Below are positions 56,978 through 64,000 of a DNA stretch of 64,000 nucleotides, piece by piece. The stretch is from Planctomycetales bacterium (GTDB taxonomy: Bacteria > Planctomycetota > Planctomycetia > Planctomycetales > Planctomycetaceae), in contig JAPLOA010000075.1 in the NCBI GenBank assembly GCA_026400835.1, forward strand, positions 1 to 64,000. Direction: 5' to 3'. Both the position numbers and the translations under genes were made by a program. The notes beneath the pieces were generated by a model, which was not told the origin of the DNA, ran no database searches, and saw only the letters and a list, made by a program, of their open reading frames with translations. Every line of letters starts with the position of its first letter. Within the stretch, counting starts at the first letter, position 1.

Positions 56978-57157
56978 AATCTGTCTCAGAAATCGTCCTG
57001 CAAGGCTCGACCAAAGCTGCTGGTCAATGCCATCATCCTACTTTCGCGAGATCCGGTTCACTAACAGAAAGTCTCGTGGTCCAGCTGAGTACTCTATAGT
57101 TTTACTGATGTTTGGTCCTGCCGATGCTGTTTTCCGGGCAGAATGGAGCAATTGAAA

Positions 57158-58372
57158 ATGGAAACGACTGTTGCCACGTTTTTCCTGCTGAAAAACAGGC
57201 ATCCCGGCATCATTTTCCGAAATGTTCTCCTCACGATGACACTGCTGCTTTCCGGAATTCGCGCCGCAAACGCCTTCGATCAGAAGTCGACTCTGAAGAC
57301 CGGGAAGTCTTTGAAAATCGCAATGTTGACCAAAGTGAGTTGGTCCAGCGTTAATACTCCGTTGCAAAATCAACTCTCTGATCTGATGAAACAGTCAGAG
57401 GTTGCCGTCGTTCGTGACCGTCGGCTTGATCCCCGCCATCAGATCAGTCTGAACACGGCGTCAGTATCTCGTTGGGAAGTCTTAAAGAATATCTCCGCTG
57501 AAGTGCCTGACTGCGGATGTTGTCTGACGGAACACCTCGCCTGTATCGGTCCTGCGTCGGCAGTTCATCGTATTCCTGTCATGATCGAACTTCGGGAGAA
57601 GGAGATTAATCAATTGCAACGCCAGATGAGGCCGGAGGATCATCGAAAACTGGTCGCACTCATCGACTCAAGCTGGTCAGAATTGGCCGAGCCAAAGTCC
57701 ATTCTTGAAAACTATGCTCGGGCAACTGGCGTTCGAATCACGAATCCGGATTTGATACCTCACGATGTCTGGGCTCGGAGCGACCTGCCTCGCATGACAT
57801 TTGCTGAAGCGGCGACGATCGTATTGAACCAGTTCGACCTCGAGTTTCGGTTGTACGATGATGGCCGCTCGGTCAGTCTCAAGACGATTGATCCTCAAGA
57901 GACTTTTGATCACCGTTACTCTCCGGGGAAAAAGTTTCAGGCGTCCACAACCGAACTCTGGAAGAAACAGTTTCCTGAGATCACTGTGAAGTGGAGCGGA
58001 TCCGTAGCCACCGTGAACACAACTCTGGAGCAACATGGCCAGCTAAATGCGGCTTTATCGGAGTTGTTGAATTCCACCGAAGCAGATAGGAAAAGGCCCG
58101 CAGCCCCGAATTCTTTGCGGACAAAAACATTCACCTTTCGTGCTGAGCGTGCGACGATTGGCGATCTGATTGCCTACTTCCGAGCAAATAAGGTTGTCAT
58201 TGAGGTGACAGACGAAGATCAGGCAGCGATTAAGGCAGTGTTGAAGGAAATCGTCCAACTCAGCGACATCAAAGAGAAGAAAACTGGTGTGGAGTTCTTT
58301 CCGCTTATCTTTGGACGCCATTTTCGCAAGGTCGACGTTCTCGACGATCGAGTGGTTCTCTCTCTGGAATAG
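57158..58372 (+). CDS. secreted protein with STN-like segments, function unknown
   Basis: The 404-residue product starts at ATG 57158 with an export signal (VLLTMTLLLSGIRAANA at about 23-39). The middle has an STN-like pattern (MTFAEAATIVLNQFDLEFRLYDDGRSVSL) of the kind in secretin and TonB N-terminal domains, and a second, weaker match (RATIGDLIAYFRANKVVIEV) occurs near residue 320. I do not recognise a family over the full length. It is likely periplasmic. The hairpin at 58429-58467 ends the transcript just beyond the stop. Confidence 0.65.
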   Translation: METTVATFFLLKNRHPGIIFRNVLLTMTLLLSGIRAANAFDQKSTLKTGKSLKIAMLTKVSWSSVNTPLQNQLSDLMKQSEVAVVRDRRLDPRHQISLNTASVSRWEVLKNISAEVPDCGCCLTEHLACIGPASAVHRIPVMIELREKEINQLQRQMRPEDHRKLVALIDSSWSELAEPKSILENYARATGVRITNPDLIPHDVWARSDLPRMTFAEAATIVLNQFDLEFRLYDDGRSVSLKTIDPQETFDHRYSPGKKFQASTTELWKKQFPEITVKWSGSVATVNTTLEQHGQLNAALSELLNSTEADRKRPAAPNSLRTKTFTFRAERATIGDLIAYFRANKVVIEVTDEDQAAIKAVLKEIVQLSDIKEKKTGVEFFPLIFGRHFRKVDVLDDRVVLSLE

Positions 58373-58426
58373 TGGAAACCACTGGAACGAACCTACTTTT
58401 CAAGATCGCAACCGGAAAACACCAAC

Positions 58427-58467
58427 AAAAAAACGCTGGTTACCGTTTCAGGAAAACCAGCGTTTTT
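58427..58467 (-). terminator. bidirectional terminator between the STN-like gene and tRNA-Cys
   Basis: AAAAACGCTGGTT (58429-58441) pairs with AACCAGCGTTTTT (58455-58467) as a perfect 13-bp stem. On the minus strand, past the tRNA, it is followed by a run of Ts (from 58433 to 58427), which fits termination of the tRNA transcript. The plus strand also ends in TTTTT, so it can terminate the preceding gene. Confidence 0.85.
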
Positions 58468-58470
58468 CGA

Positions 58471-58543
58471 AGGGGAGAGTGGGAGTCGAACCCACGCGTG
58501 ACGGATTTGCAATCCGTTGCCTTAGCCACTTGGCTATCCCCCC
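58471..58543 (-). tRNA. tRNA-Cys (anticodon GCA)
   Basis: The minus-strand sequence folds as a tRNA: acceptor GGGGGGA/UCUCCCC, D-arm AGCC...GGCU, anticodon stem ACGGA/UCCGU around the loop UUGCAAA (anticodon GCA), and T-arm GUGGG UUCGACU CCCAC. Position 73 is U, the discriminator normal for Cys. CCA is not encoded. The 73-base length is standard. Confidence 0.96.
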
Positions 58544-58969
58544 GATTTTATCAATCTGTTTTGGCAAAATGGGTCCCTGTGAGCGACTCAGCTGCTTCGG
58601 AGATTTATATCGAATGTATCGGCAGATGGTCCACTGTCCTGAAGTCAATTCCTGGTGAAAATCTTCGGACTACAGATGTCCCAGAATCTGAGGTTTTTCA
58701 TCTCAGTTCAAGAATCTGAAATCAAGAAGTTTGTGCGGTTTGCGAAGAGTCAAACAGGGCAGAATAAGGACATCCGGGATTCCTGAGGGTTCGTCGATCC
58801 TGGAGTAGAAGGCGTCGTTTTTCGTGAGTAGGATGGCAGGTCGCGATTCCAGCGGGCGTTTTTCAAGAGTGCCTGCGTTCGCGGATTGTTGCATCGAAAT
58901 TGCCGGCTCCGACACCTGATTTTCTCACCGCTCAGGGCCGTTCACTACGCCTGGAAGGACGAAACCATC
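58544..58969. other. 426-bp intergenic region
   Basis: Region between the minus-strand tRNA-Cys and the plus-strand gene at 58970. A 70-codon minus-strand frame (58703-58915) has no recognisable features and is not called. Promoters for both neighbours must lie here. Confidence 0.5.
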
Positions 58970-59764
58970 GTGGCAGAATCTGAAGAACAACTGATTTCAA
59001 AGGCTCGTGATGCCGTCAGCCAGTGTAACTGGGTGGTTGGTGAATGTGCTTCCAAATGGACACAGCGTTATGCGAAGAACCGTACCGATGGTGACTTTGG
59101 CCAGATGGTTGGCCTGAGTGGTGACCAGATCTTCCAGAGACGTCGCGTTTGGGAAGCATTTGGAGAGAACCACAAGAAATATGGCAGTCTCAAATGGTCA
59201 TTTTTCTACGTAGCTCTGAACTGGGATGACGCTGAAGATTGTTTGAGCTGGGCTGAGGAGTCTGATGCCACAGTTGCAGAAATGCGTGCTTGGCGACGTG
59301 CTCAGCGGGGCGAAGATTTGTTCGCAGAGTCTTCTGAAGGATATTCAGAATGGGCTGCTCCACTGGGAATTGACACATCAACGGTGCCATTATCCCGCGT
59401 GGTTGATCCATCCCAGTTCACCCCCAGCGGGATGGGTGATCGAGCTGGCTTTTCGTCCGGTGAGAGAACAGCAGTTGCAACGATGGACACTGTCGCCCGA
59501 GATGCAGGCGAAAACTACGCGCCATTTCGTGCTGACGCGGCTTCTCCGGCACCGCAGATTCGAGACGAAGCACCCGGCGGAGAACGCCAGGAGTTAACTC
59601 CTGAACAGTTCTGGAAGCGTGCGTCCGCGATGCTCGACAAACTTAATAAGGCACTGACGCCAAAGTTGCTGAATGCTCTGGACAAGCAGCCGGAGTCAGT
59701 GCGTGAGCGTCTTAATGATGCTCTGCAGGATATTCGCGAGAAGCTGGAAGGCAACCTTGACTAG
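58970..59764 (+). CDS. hypothetical protein with helical DNA-binding-like N-terminus
   Basis: The likely start is GTG 58970 (264 residues); an upstream ATG at 58886 would add 28 residues of non-conserved-looking sequence. The N-terminal half is helical and charged (SKARDAVSQCNWVVGECASKW, RTDGDFGQMVGLSGDQIFQR, RRRVWEAFGENHKKYG). The second stretch resembles a helix-turn-helix of the kind used by ParB/KorB-like or phage regulators, but this is only a pattern. The middle is disordered. The C-terminus (about 215-264) forms a coiled-coil-like helix (KLNKALTPKLLNALDKQPESV). No family is recognised. Confidence 0.6.
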   Translation: MAESEEQLISKARDAVSQCNWVVGECASKWTQRYAKNRTDGDFGQMVGLSGDQIFQRRRVWEAFGENHKKYGSLKWSFFYVALNWDDAEDCLSWAEESDATVAEMRAWRRAQRGEDLFAESSEGYSEWAAPLGIDTSTVPLSRVVDPSQFTPSGMGDRAGFSSGERTAVATMDTVARDAGENYAPFRADAASPAPQIRDEAPGGERQELTPEQFWKRASAMLDKLNKALTPKLLNALDKQPESVRERLNDALQDIREKLEGNLD

Positions 59765-59775
59765 TTTTCGATCAT

Positions 59776-59808
59776 GGGGAAGGGATGAGTTCACCTCTTC
59801 CCCGCTTT
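59776..59808 (+). terminator. probable terminator after the hypothetical gene
   Basis: GGGGAAG (59776-59782) pairs with CTTCCCC (59797-59803), 12 bases after the stop at 59764, and is followed by GCTTTCG. The T-run is poor, so it is probable rather than certain. Confidence 0.5.
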
Positions 59809-59918
59809 CGTACAGATCAAGTCACAATTCATTGCATGGTAGAAGATGAGGCCGGGTTTCTGCGGGATACATCATTCAAGACCATAGGTTCGATGGTGGC
59901 CGCATCTGGAAAAGTGTT

Positions 59919-61106
59919 ATGGACAAAGAGAATCAGGATAGTCCAAACCAAAGAGAAACCACTGCGGCTGCAAACGGCTGGCTGGTGATTGTCCTGACTG
60001 CTCTTGTTGCTGTGCTGTTGTTGAAGTCCATCTTTGATTCCATTTCGAATCGCCCCAATTACGCTGACACGGATCGAGTAGTGACTCCTCGCGGTGAACT
60101 GGGAGAAGATGAAAAGGCGACTATTGAAGTCTTCGAAAAAGTTGCACCGTCCGTCGTTTACATTAGAACGAAAGGTTATCAACAAACATTTGATGGCAGT
60201 GTGGCCTCGCAGGAGTTTGCATCGGGGACTGGATTTGTCTGGGATGAGAAGGGACATATCATCACGAATCTGCATGTGGTCAAGGACTCATTTCAAAGGC
60301 GTGATTCGCAGCTTGAAGTTCAACTGGCTGATAACCGTATCTTTGACGCTGAGTTTGTCGGAGCCGTATCAAAGCACGACATTGCGGTCCTGAGAATCGA
60401 TGCCGAGCCCTCTCAACTGGTCCCCATCACGATTGGATCATCTGATGATCTTAGGGTAGGTCAGAAGGTGCTCGCGATTGGCAACCCGTTCGGATTCGAT
60501 CGCACGCTCTCCACGGGAGTGATTGGCGGACTAAATCGCACTGTCGGTACAGACGACGAGAATATTCTGGGAGGGATGATTCAGACGGATGCGGCCATCA
60601 ACCCAGGCAATTCAGGTGGTCCGCTTCTTGACAGTGCTGGCCGCCTGATTGGTGTGAACTCTGCGATCGTGAGCACAAGCGGTGCGTCGGCCGGGTTGGG
60701 TTTTGCTGTTGCTGTCAACGATGTCTATCAAGCGGTCGGTCTGGTCTTCAATGAAGCTGCGAGTCCGCCCGCTCCATCAATGGGTGTTGCAATCCTGGAT
60801 ACAGAAACCGCCCGTGAAAATGGGATCCCCGAAAACCTTTTAGCTGGCGGACTGGTTGTTTTGTTCGTTTACCCCGATACGCCTGCTTCGCTATCCGGTC
60901 TGCAGGGGTGTCGACGTCAAGGGAACACCGTTATCCTGGGAGATCAGATTACTGCGATTGATGGACAGCCAACATCGACTTTCGATGAACTGAAAGCTTT
61001 GCTGGGAAATCACAAAGCCGGCGACACGATCACGCTGGATGTCGTCCGAGGCACCCGAAAATTTCAGGTGCCATTGACGCTTGAGGCAAGGAAGGTTCTG
61101 CTTTAA
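59919..61106 (+). CDS. HtrA/DegP-type serine protease
   Basis: The 395-residue protein has an N-terminal membrane anchor (WLVIVLTALVAVLLLKSIF, about 21-39), a trypsin-like domain with catalytic His119 (ITNLHVV), Asp154 (HDIAVLRID) and Ser232 (NPGNSGGPLLD), and one PDZ domain (about 280-390, ending VVRGTRKFQVPLTLEARK). This is the DegS/HtrA layout. It would degrade or sense misfolded envelope proteins in the periplasm. It converges on greA with a 5-base gap, so the two transcripts probably overlap. Confidence 0.92.
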   Translation: MDKENQDSPNQRETTAAANGWLVIVLTALVAVLLLKSIFDSISNRPNYADTDRVVTPRGELGEDEKATIEVFEKVAPSVVYIRTKGYQQTFDGSVASQEFASGTGFVWDEKGHIITNLHVVKDSFQRRDSQLEVQLADNRIFDAEFVGAVSKHDIAVLRIDAEPSQLVPITIGSSDDLRVGQKVLAIGNPFGFDRTLSTGVIGGLNRTVGTDDENILGGMIQTDAAINPGNSGGPLLDSAGRLIGVNSAIVSTSGASAGLGFAVAVNDVYQAVGLVFNEAASPPAPSMGVAILDTETARENGIPENLLAGGLVVLFVYPDTPASLSGLQGCRRQGNTVILGDQITAIDGQPTSTFDELKALLGNHKAGDTITLDVVRGTRKFQVPLTLEARKVLL

Positions 61107-61111
61107 CAGAA

Positions 61112-61585
61112 TTATTCAATCCCGATGATTTCCATTCGCAATTTGCCTCGAGGAATGTCGACTTCAACTTTGTCTCCAACCTTTTTTCCAAGCATCGCGG
61201 TGGCTATCGGGCTGGTTGTCAAAATCTTCATGATATCGCCGTCGTAGTCTTCTTCGCCGGGGCCAACGAGTTCATAAGCCTCTTCAGAACCGTCAGAAAG
61301 ATCTTTGACTTTTACGACGGCGCCGAAGACGACAGAGTCCTTTGGCTTGTCGCTTCGTTCGGCGATATAACAACTCGACAATTTTGACTTAAGCTGATTG
61401 ATCTTGGCCTGCATGTATCCCTGAGTCTCACGAGCAGCGTGATACTCGGCATTCTCTTTCAGATCGCCTTCCTCACGAGCGGTTTTAATGCGTTCCGCGA
61501 TCGCTGGCATGTCCACTTCTTCCATCACACGAATTTCTTCGCGGATTTTGTCATAGCCTTCACGGGAAATGGGTTGTCGTTCCAT
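61112..61585 (-). CDS. greA: transcription elongation factor GreA
   Basis: The 157-residue length is typical. The N-terminal coiled coil has the catalytic acidic tip [12 protein letters not shown], which enters the RNA polymerase channel to stimulate transcript cleavage, and the C-terminal FKBP-like domain ends with [19 protein letters not shown]. It helps stalled RNA polymerase to restart. Confidence 0.95.
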   Translation of the reverse strand: MERQPISREGYDKIREEIRVMEEVDMPAIAERIKTAREEGDLKENAEYHAARETQGYMQAKINQLKSKLSSCYIAERSDKPKDSVVFGAVVKVKDLSDGSEEAYELVGPGEEDYDGDIMKILTTSPIATAMLGKKVGDKVEVDIPRGKLRMEIIGIE

Positions 61586-61731
61586 AGCGGGACCTCAGGC
61601 GTATCCAGTCTGCGACGACCTGAGTCAGGTCCGTCGATGTTTTCAAAAAGCGCAAAAAACGATCGAAGACACAGACTCTCCGGAGTTTGTTCAACAGGGA
61701 GATTCGGAATCTTCGGCGGTCAGGAAACAGA

Positions 61732-61770
61732 ACGGCGGCTGAAGGGTGCTCCTTCAACCGCCGTGTTTTT
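61732..61770. terminator. imperfect hairpin between Gfo/Idh and greA
   Basis: ACGGCGG-(CT)-GAAGG (61732-61745) pairs with CCTTC-(AA)-CCGCCGT (61751-61764), loop GTGCT, and a GTTTTT tail lies on the plus side. Minus-strand transcription of the Gfo/Idh gene, which ends at 61807, would meet it first. The A-tract on the other side makes it usable in both directions. Confidence 0.68.
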
Positions 61771-61806
61771 CTGTTCGGCCAGTATAGCCCTTAAATTTGA
61801 GTCAGG

Positions 61807-62949
61807 CTACGCAATTTCTTTCCACTGTCCGCATTTCGCGCTGTCCAGAACGGCTTCGCAGACCTTCTGGGTTTCAAGCGCGTCGCGGAAAGTAGGGTTA
61901 CAAGGTTTTCCGGATTCGATGCTGGCGATGAAATCCGCGACTTGATGAACAAAGGTGTGCTCGTAACCGATTTGCAACCCAGGTACCCACCACTTGCCCA
62001 TGTATGGCATGTCGCCGTCCGTGCAGTGTACCTGGTGCCAGCCACGAACAAGGGAATTGTCCGAATAATCAAAATACTCGAGGCGATGCAGGTCATGCAG
62101 GTCCCATTTAATCGACGCTTTCTCGCCGTTGATTTCCAGTGTGTAAAGCGCCTTGTGACCTCGTGCATAACGAGTTGATTCGAACAGTCCGAGCGATCCG
62201 TTGCCGAATCGGCAGAGAAACGCACAAGCATCATCAATCCCGACCTTCTCCACCTTGCCGGTCAGGTTATGTTTTCGCTCCTTGACGAAAGTTTCTGTCA
62301 TTGCGGTGACACTGTTGATTGAGCCATTGAGCCAGATCGCCGTATCAATGCAATGTGCCAACAGGTCTCCCGTTACACCTGATCCCGCTGCCGCAGAATC
62401 AAGTCGCCACAAGCCTGCTCCACCCTGAGGCAGATCTGCATTAATCGTCCAGTCCTGGAGGAAGTTCGCGCGATAATGGAAGATTCTCCCAAGACGGCCC
62501 TCATCAATCAGTTGCTTCGCAAGAGAAACCGCTGGTACGCGACGGTAGTTGTACCAAACCGTGTTTGCGACGCCTGCCTTCTCGATAGCATCTACCATCT
62601 TCCGGCCTTCAACAGGATTCATGGCCAATGGTTTTTCGCAAAGAACCATCTTGCCTGCCTGAGCGGCCGCAATGGCGATTTCAGCGTGGGAGTTGTTGGG
62701 AGTACAGATATCGATTGCATCAATATCTTTGCGTTCAATCAGCTTGCGCCAGTCAGTTTCTGTGGACTCATATTGCCACTGGTCTGCAAATGCCTTGACC
62801 TGTTCTTCGCTGCGACCACAGATTGCCTTGAGAACGGGGCGGTGCTTTAGCTCTGGAAAAAAATCATTGACGCGTTTGTAACCGTTGGAATGGGTACGGC
62901 CCATGAAGCCATAGCCGACAAGGCCGATGTTCAGTGGTTTTAGGGACAT
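61807..62949 (-). CDS. Gfo/Idh/MocA family NAD(P)-dependent oxidoreductase
   Basis: The 380-residue protein starts with the Rossmann motif [18 protein letters not shown], then has [26 protein letters not shown] (the family EKP motif) and [12 protein letters not shown] in the catalytic region. The C-terminal domain contains a Trp-rich IKWDLHDL substrate segment. Family members oxidise or isomerise sugars such as glucose, inositol or amino sugars. The next gene in the same direction upstream is a sugar isomerase, and the two are probably one catabolic unit. No signal peptide is visible, so cytoplasmic. Confidence 0.9.
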   Translation of the reverse strand: MSLKPLNIGLVGYGFMGRTHSNGYKRVNDFFPELKHRPVLKAICGRSEEQVKAFADQWQYESTETDWRKLIERKDIDAIDICTPNNSHAEIAIAAAQAGKMVLCEKPLAMNPVEGRKMVDAIEKAGVANTVWYNYRRVPAVSLAKQLIDEGRLGRIFHYRANFLQDWTINADLPQGGAGLWRLDSAAAGSGVTGDLLAHCIDTAIWLNGSINSVTAMTETFVKERKHNLTGKVEKVGIDDACAFLCRFGNGSLGLFESTRYARGHKALYTLEINGEKASIKWDLHDLHRLEYFDYSDNSLVRGWHQVHCTDGDMPYMGKWWVPGLQIGYEHTFVHQVADFIASIESGKPCNPTFRDALETQKVCEAVLDSAKCGQWKEIA

Positions 62950-63053
62950 GGTGGGTGATCCTGCAGTGGGAAAAGAAAAGTGTTTGAGACAAATTGGCCA
63001 ATAAAAATGACTAATGCAACGACATTGGTCATCGTGACTCAGTCAGTGGAGCA

Positions 63054-64000
63054 TCACGCCCAGCCGTGAGCGTCGCGAACTTTGATCATGGTGTCGAGGA
63101 TGGTGTTCCAGGTCTTTGGATTCTCCAGCGTGGCGTTCGGGAACATACAGCCGTCCCAGCAAATGTGCTTAATGCCTCGTTCTGAAGCTCCCTGCAGCCA
63201 GTAACCCGAGCACTTAACGATATCGAGCTTCCCGTTCGGATCGTCAGCCGGACAGTGCTTGCCGGTCTTGTCATGTGATCCCGCGCCGTGGACCTCACCA
63301 TCGTTCTGTGCGACATGGAAGTCGATTGTCCACGGACGGAGTTTGTCAGTCATTATCTTGTAGGCCGCGTAGAATTCATCGGCCGTATGTCCTTCCTTGA
63401 CCAACTGGCTCTCAGGAGCGTTGTAGCCCAGCAAGTAGAGATAAGTGTGAGCCAAGTCCGCCTGGAAGCCCAGTGATTCCGGCATGCCAACTTCTTCAAG
63501 AAGATTCAGCATATCCTTCCAGCTGTGCAGGCCAGCCCAACAGATCTCACCTTCGGCCGCCAGGCGTTGGCCGTGATCCGCGGCGATCTTTGCAGCTTCA
63601 CGAAAAGTACCAGCGATCTTTGATGTGTTGGTCTTTGGGTTCTCACGCCACTTCCCAACGCCAAACTCAGCCGAGTCGATACGAATCACACCGTACTTTC
63701 GTACACCACGCTTTTCGAAAATATTAGCGATGCGACAGGCCATCTTTACGGCACTGATAAACTTCTCACGGGCAGCGTCATCGCCCATCGCGGAATCGCC
63801 AACGGTTCCCGGCCAAACAGGAGCGACCAGCGAACCAACGGAAAATCCATAGCTGGCAATCTGATCCGCAATCTTGTTGAGCTCTGCGTCACTGGCTTCT
63901 GGATTCGTGTGAGGAAAAAACAGGAAGTAGTCGATCCCATCAAACTTCTGGCCACTGACATTGGCTGCAGCCGTGAGCTGCAACATTTTTTCCAGACTGA
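63054..64000 (-). CDS. sugar phosphate isomerase/epimerase (xylose isomerase-like TIM barrel), N-terminus cut
   Basis: The open frame reaches the window's right edge with no earlier stop. An internal ATG at 63986 exists, but family members have another 20-40 residues with the first barrel strand, so the true N-terminus is probably outside the window. The visible part (about 315 residues) has [77 protein letters not shown] and ICWDGCMF. The acidic and histidine residues that bind the metal in AP_endonuc_2-type barrels lie in the last three. It probably works with the downstream Gfo/Idh enzyme in sugar catabolism. Confidence 0.88.
   Translation of the reverse strand, partial: SLEKMLQLTAAANVSGQKFDGIDYFLFFPHTNPEASDAELNKIADQIASYGFSVGSLVAPVWPGTVGDSAMGDDAAREKFISAVKMACRIANIFEKRGVRKYGVIRIDSAEFGVGKWRENPKTNTSKIAGTFREAAKIAADHGQRLAAEGEICWAGLHSWKDMLNLLEEVGMPESLGFQADLAHTYLYLLGYNAPESQLVKEGHTADEFYAAYKIMTDKLRPWTIDFHVAQNDGEVHGAGSHDKTGKHCPADDPNGKLDIVKCSGYWLQGASERGIKHICWDGCMFPNATLENPKTWNTILDTMIKVRDAHGWA

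Noticed and set aside
58703-58915. 70-codon minus-strand frame between tRNA-Cys and the 58970 gene
   Set aside because: No similarity, no signal peptide and no coupling with a neighbour; probably chance.
1-64000. CRISPR arrays, rRNA genes, insertion sequences, phage integrases or attachment sites
   Set aside because: I looked for regular short repeats, transposase and integrase motifs and rRNA-like blocks and found none; the only RNA gene seen is tRNA-Cys.

Overview
The window looks like a chromosome segment of a planctomycete. The signs are a c-type cytochrome/DUF1549 (PSCyt) protein, a DUF1080 domain fused to a sugar dehydrogenase propeller, a cytochrome/WD40 fusion, secreted PQQ propellers, a ThuA-like protein, paired Gfo/Idh oxidoreductase and sugar isomerase genes, tetrahydromethanopterin-type genes (beta-RFAP synthase and DUF447) and a BamA with a long insert. 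Base composition looks moderate and coding is split between both strands. I cannot name a genus from sequence alone.

Left part (1-24.9 kb): mostly single genes. A truncated PSCyt protein, a Tat-exported amidohydrolase, a PLP amino acid decarboxylase, a secreted HExxH metallopeptidase, an L7/L12-like membrane protein and a ThuA-like protein come first. TrmN6, two YbjQ paralogs, a PrsW-like protease and a PQQ propeller follow. Next are a DUF3050 protein, the cytochrome/WD40 protein, a phenylacetate-CoA-ligase-like enzyme, a double UspA protein, GlnD and the DUF1080/GSDH fusion. A Hint-linked toxin with a GIY-YIG-like tip and a small candidate immunity gene close this part.

Middle (25.3-47 kb): a coupled minus-strand set (DUF447, beta-RFAP synthase, a small unknown ORF), BamA, MscS and a SpoU methyltransferase lead to the most interesting locus. 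This is a five-gene minus-strand operon at 33.5-46.6 kb. In transcription order it encodes an NAD(P)-dependent thioester/fatty-acyl reductase, a 2701-residue PUFA-synthase-like megasynthase (KS, KS-like domain lacking the Cys, AT, two ACPs, KR, DH), a Rieske oxygenase, a FabL-like reductase and an HHxxxDG acyltransferase. Together these could build a reduced long acyl chain, oxidise it, release it reductively and esterify it, which suggests an undescribed secondary lipid.

Right part (47-64 kb): a very large secreted PQQ/LamG protein with a methyltransferase-like N-terminus; three divergent paralogs of a small CxxCH cytochrome with a BON-domain gene among them; a C39-like membrane protease; an Hsp70 whose C-terminus lacks a recognisable lid; an STN-like secreted protein; tRNA-Cys; an HtrA protease; GreA; a Gfo/Idh oxidoreductase; and a truncated sugar isomerase. 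Several intrinsic terminators separate the units. I saw no rRNA, CRISPR array, insertion sequence or integrase.
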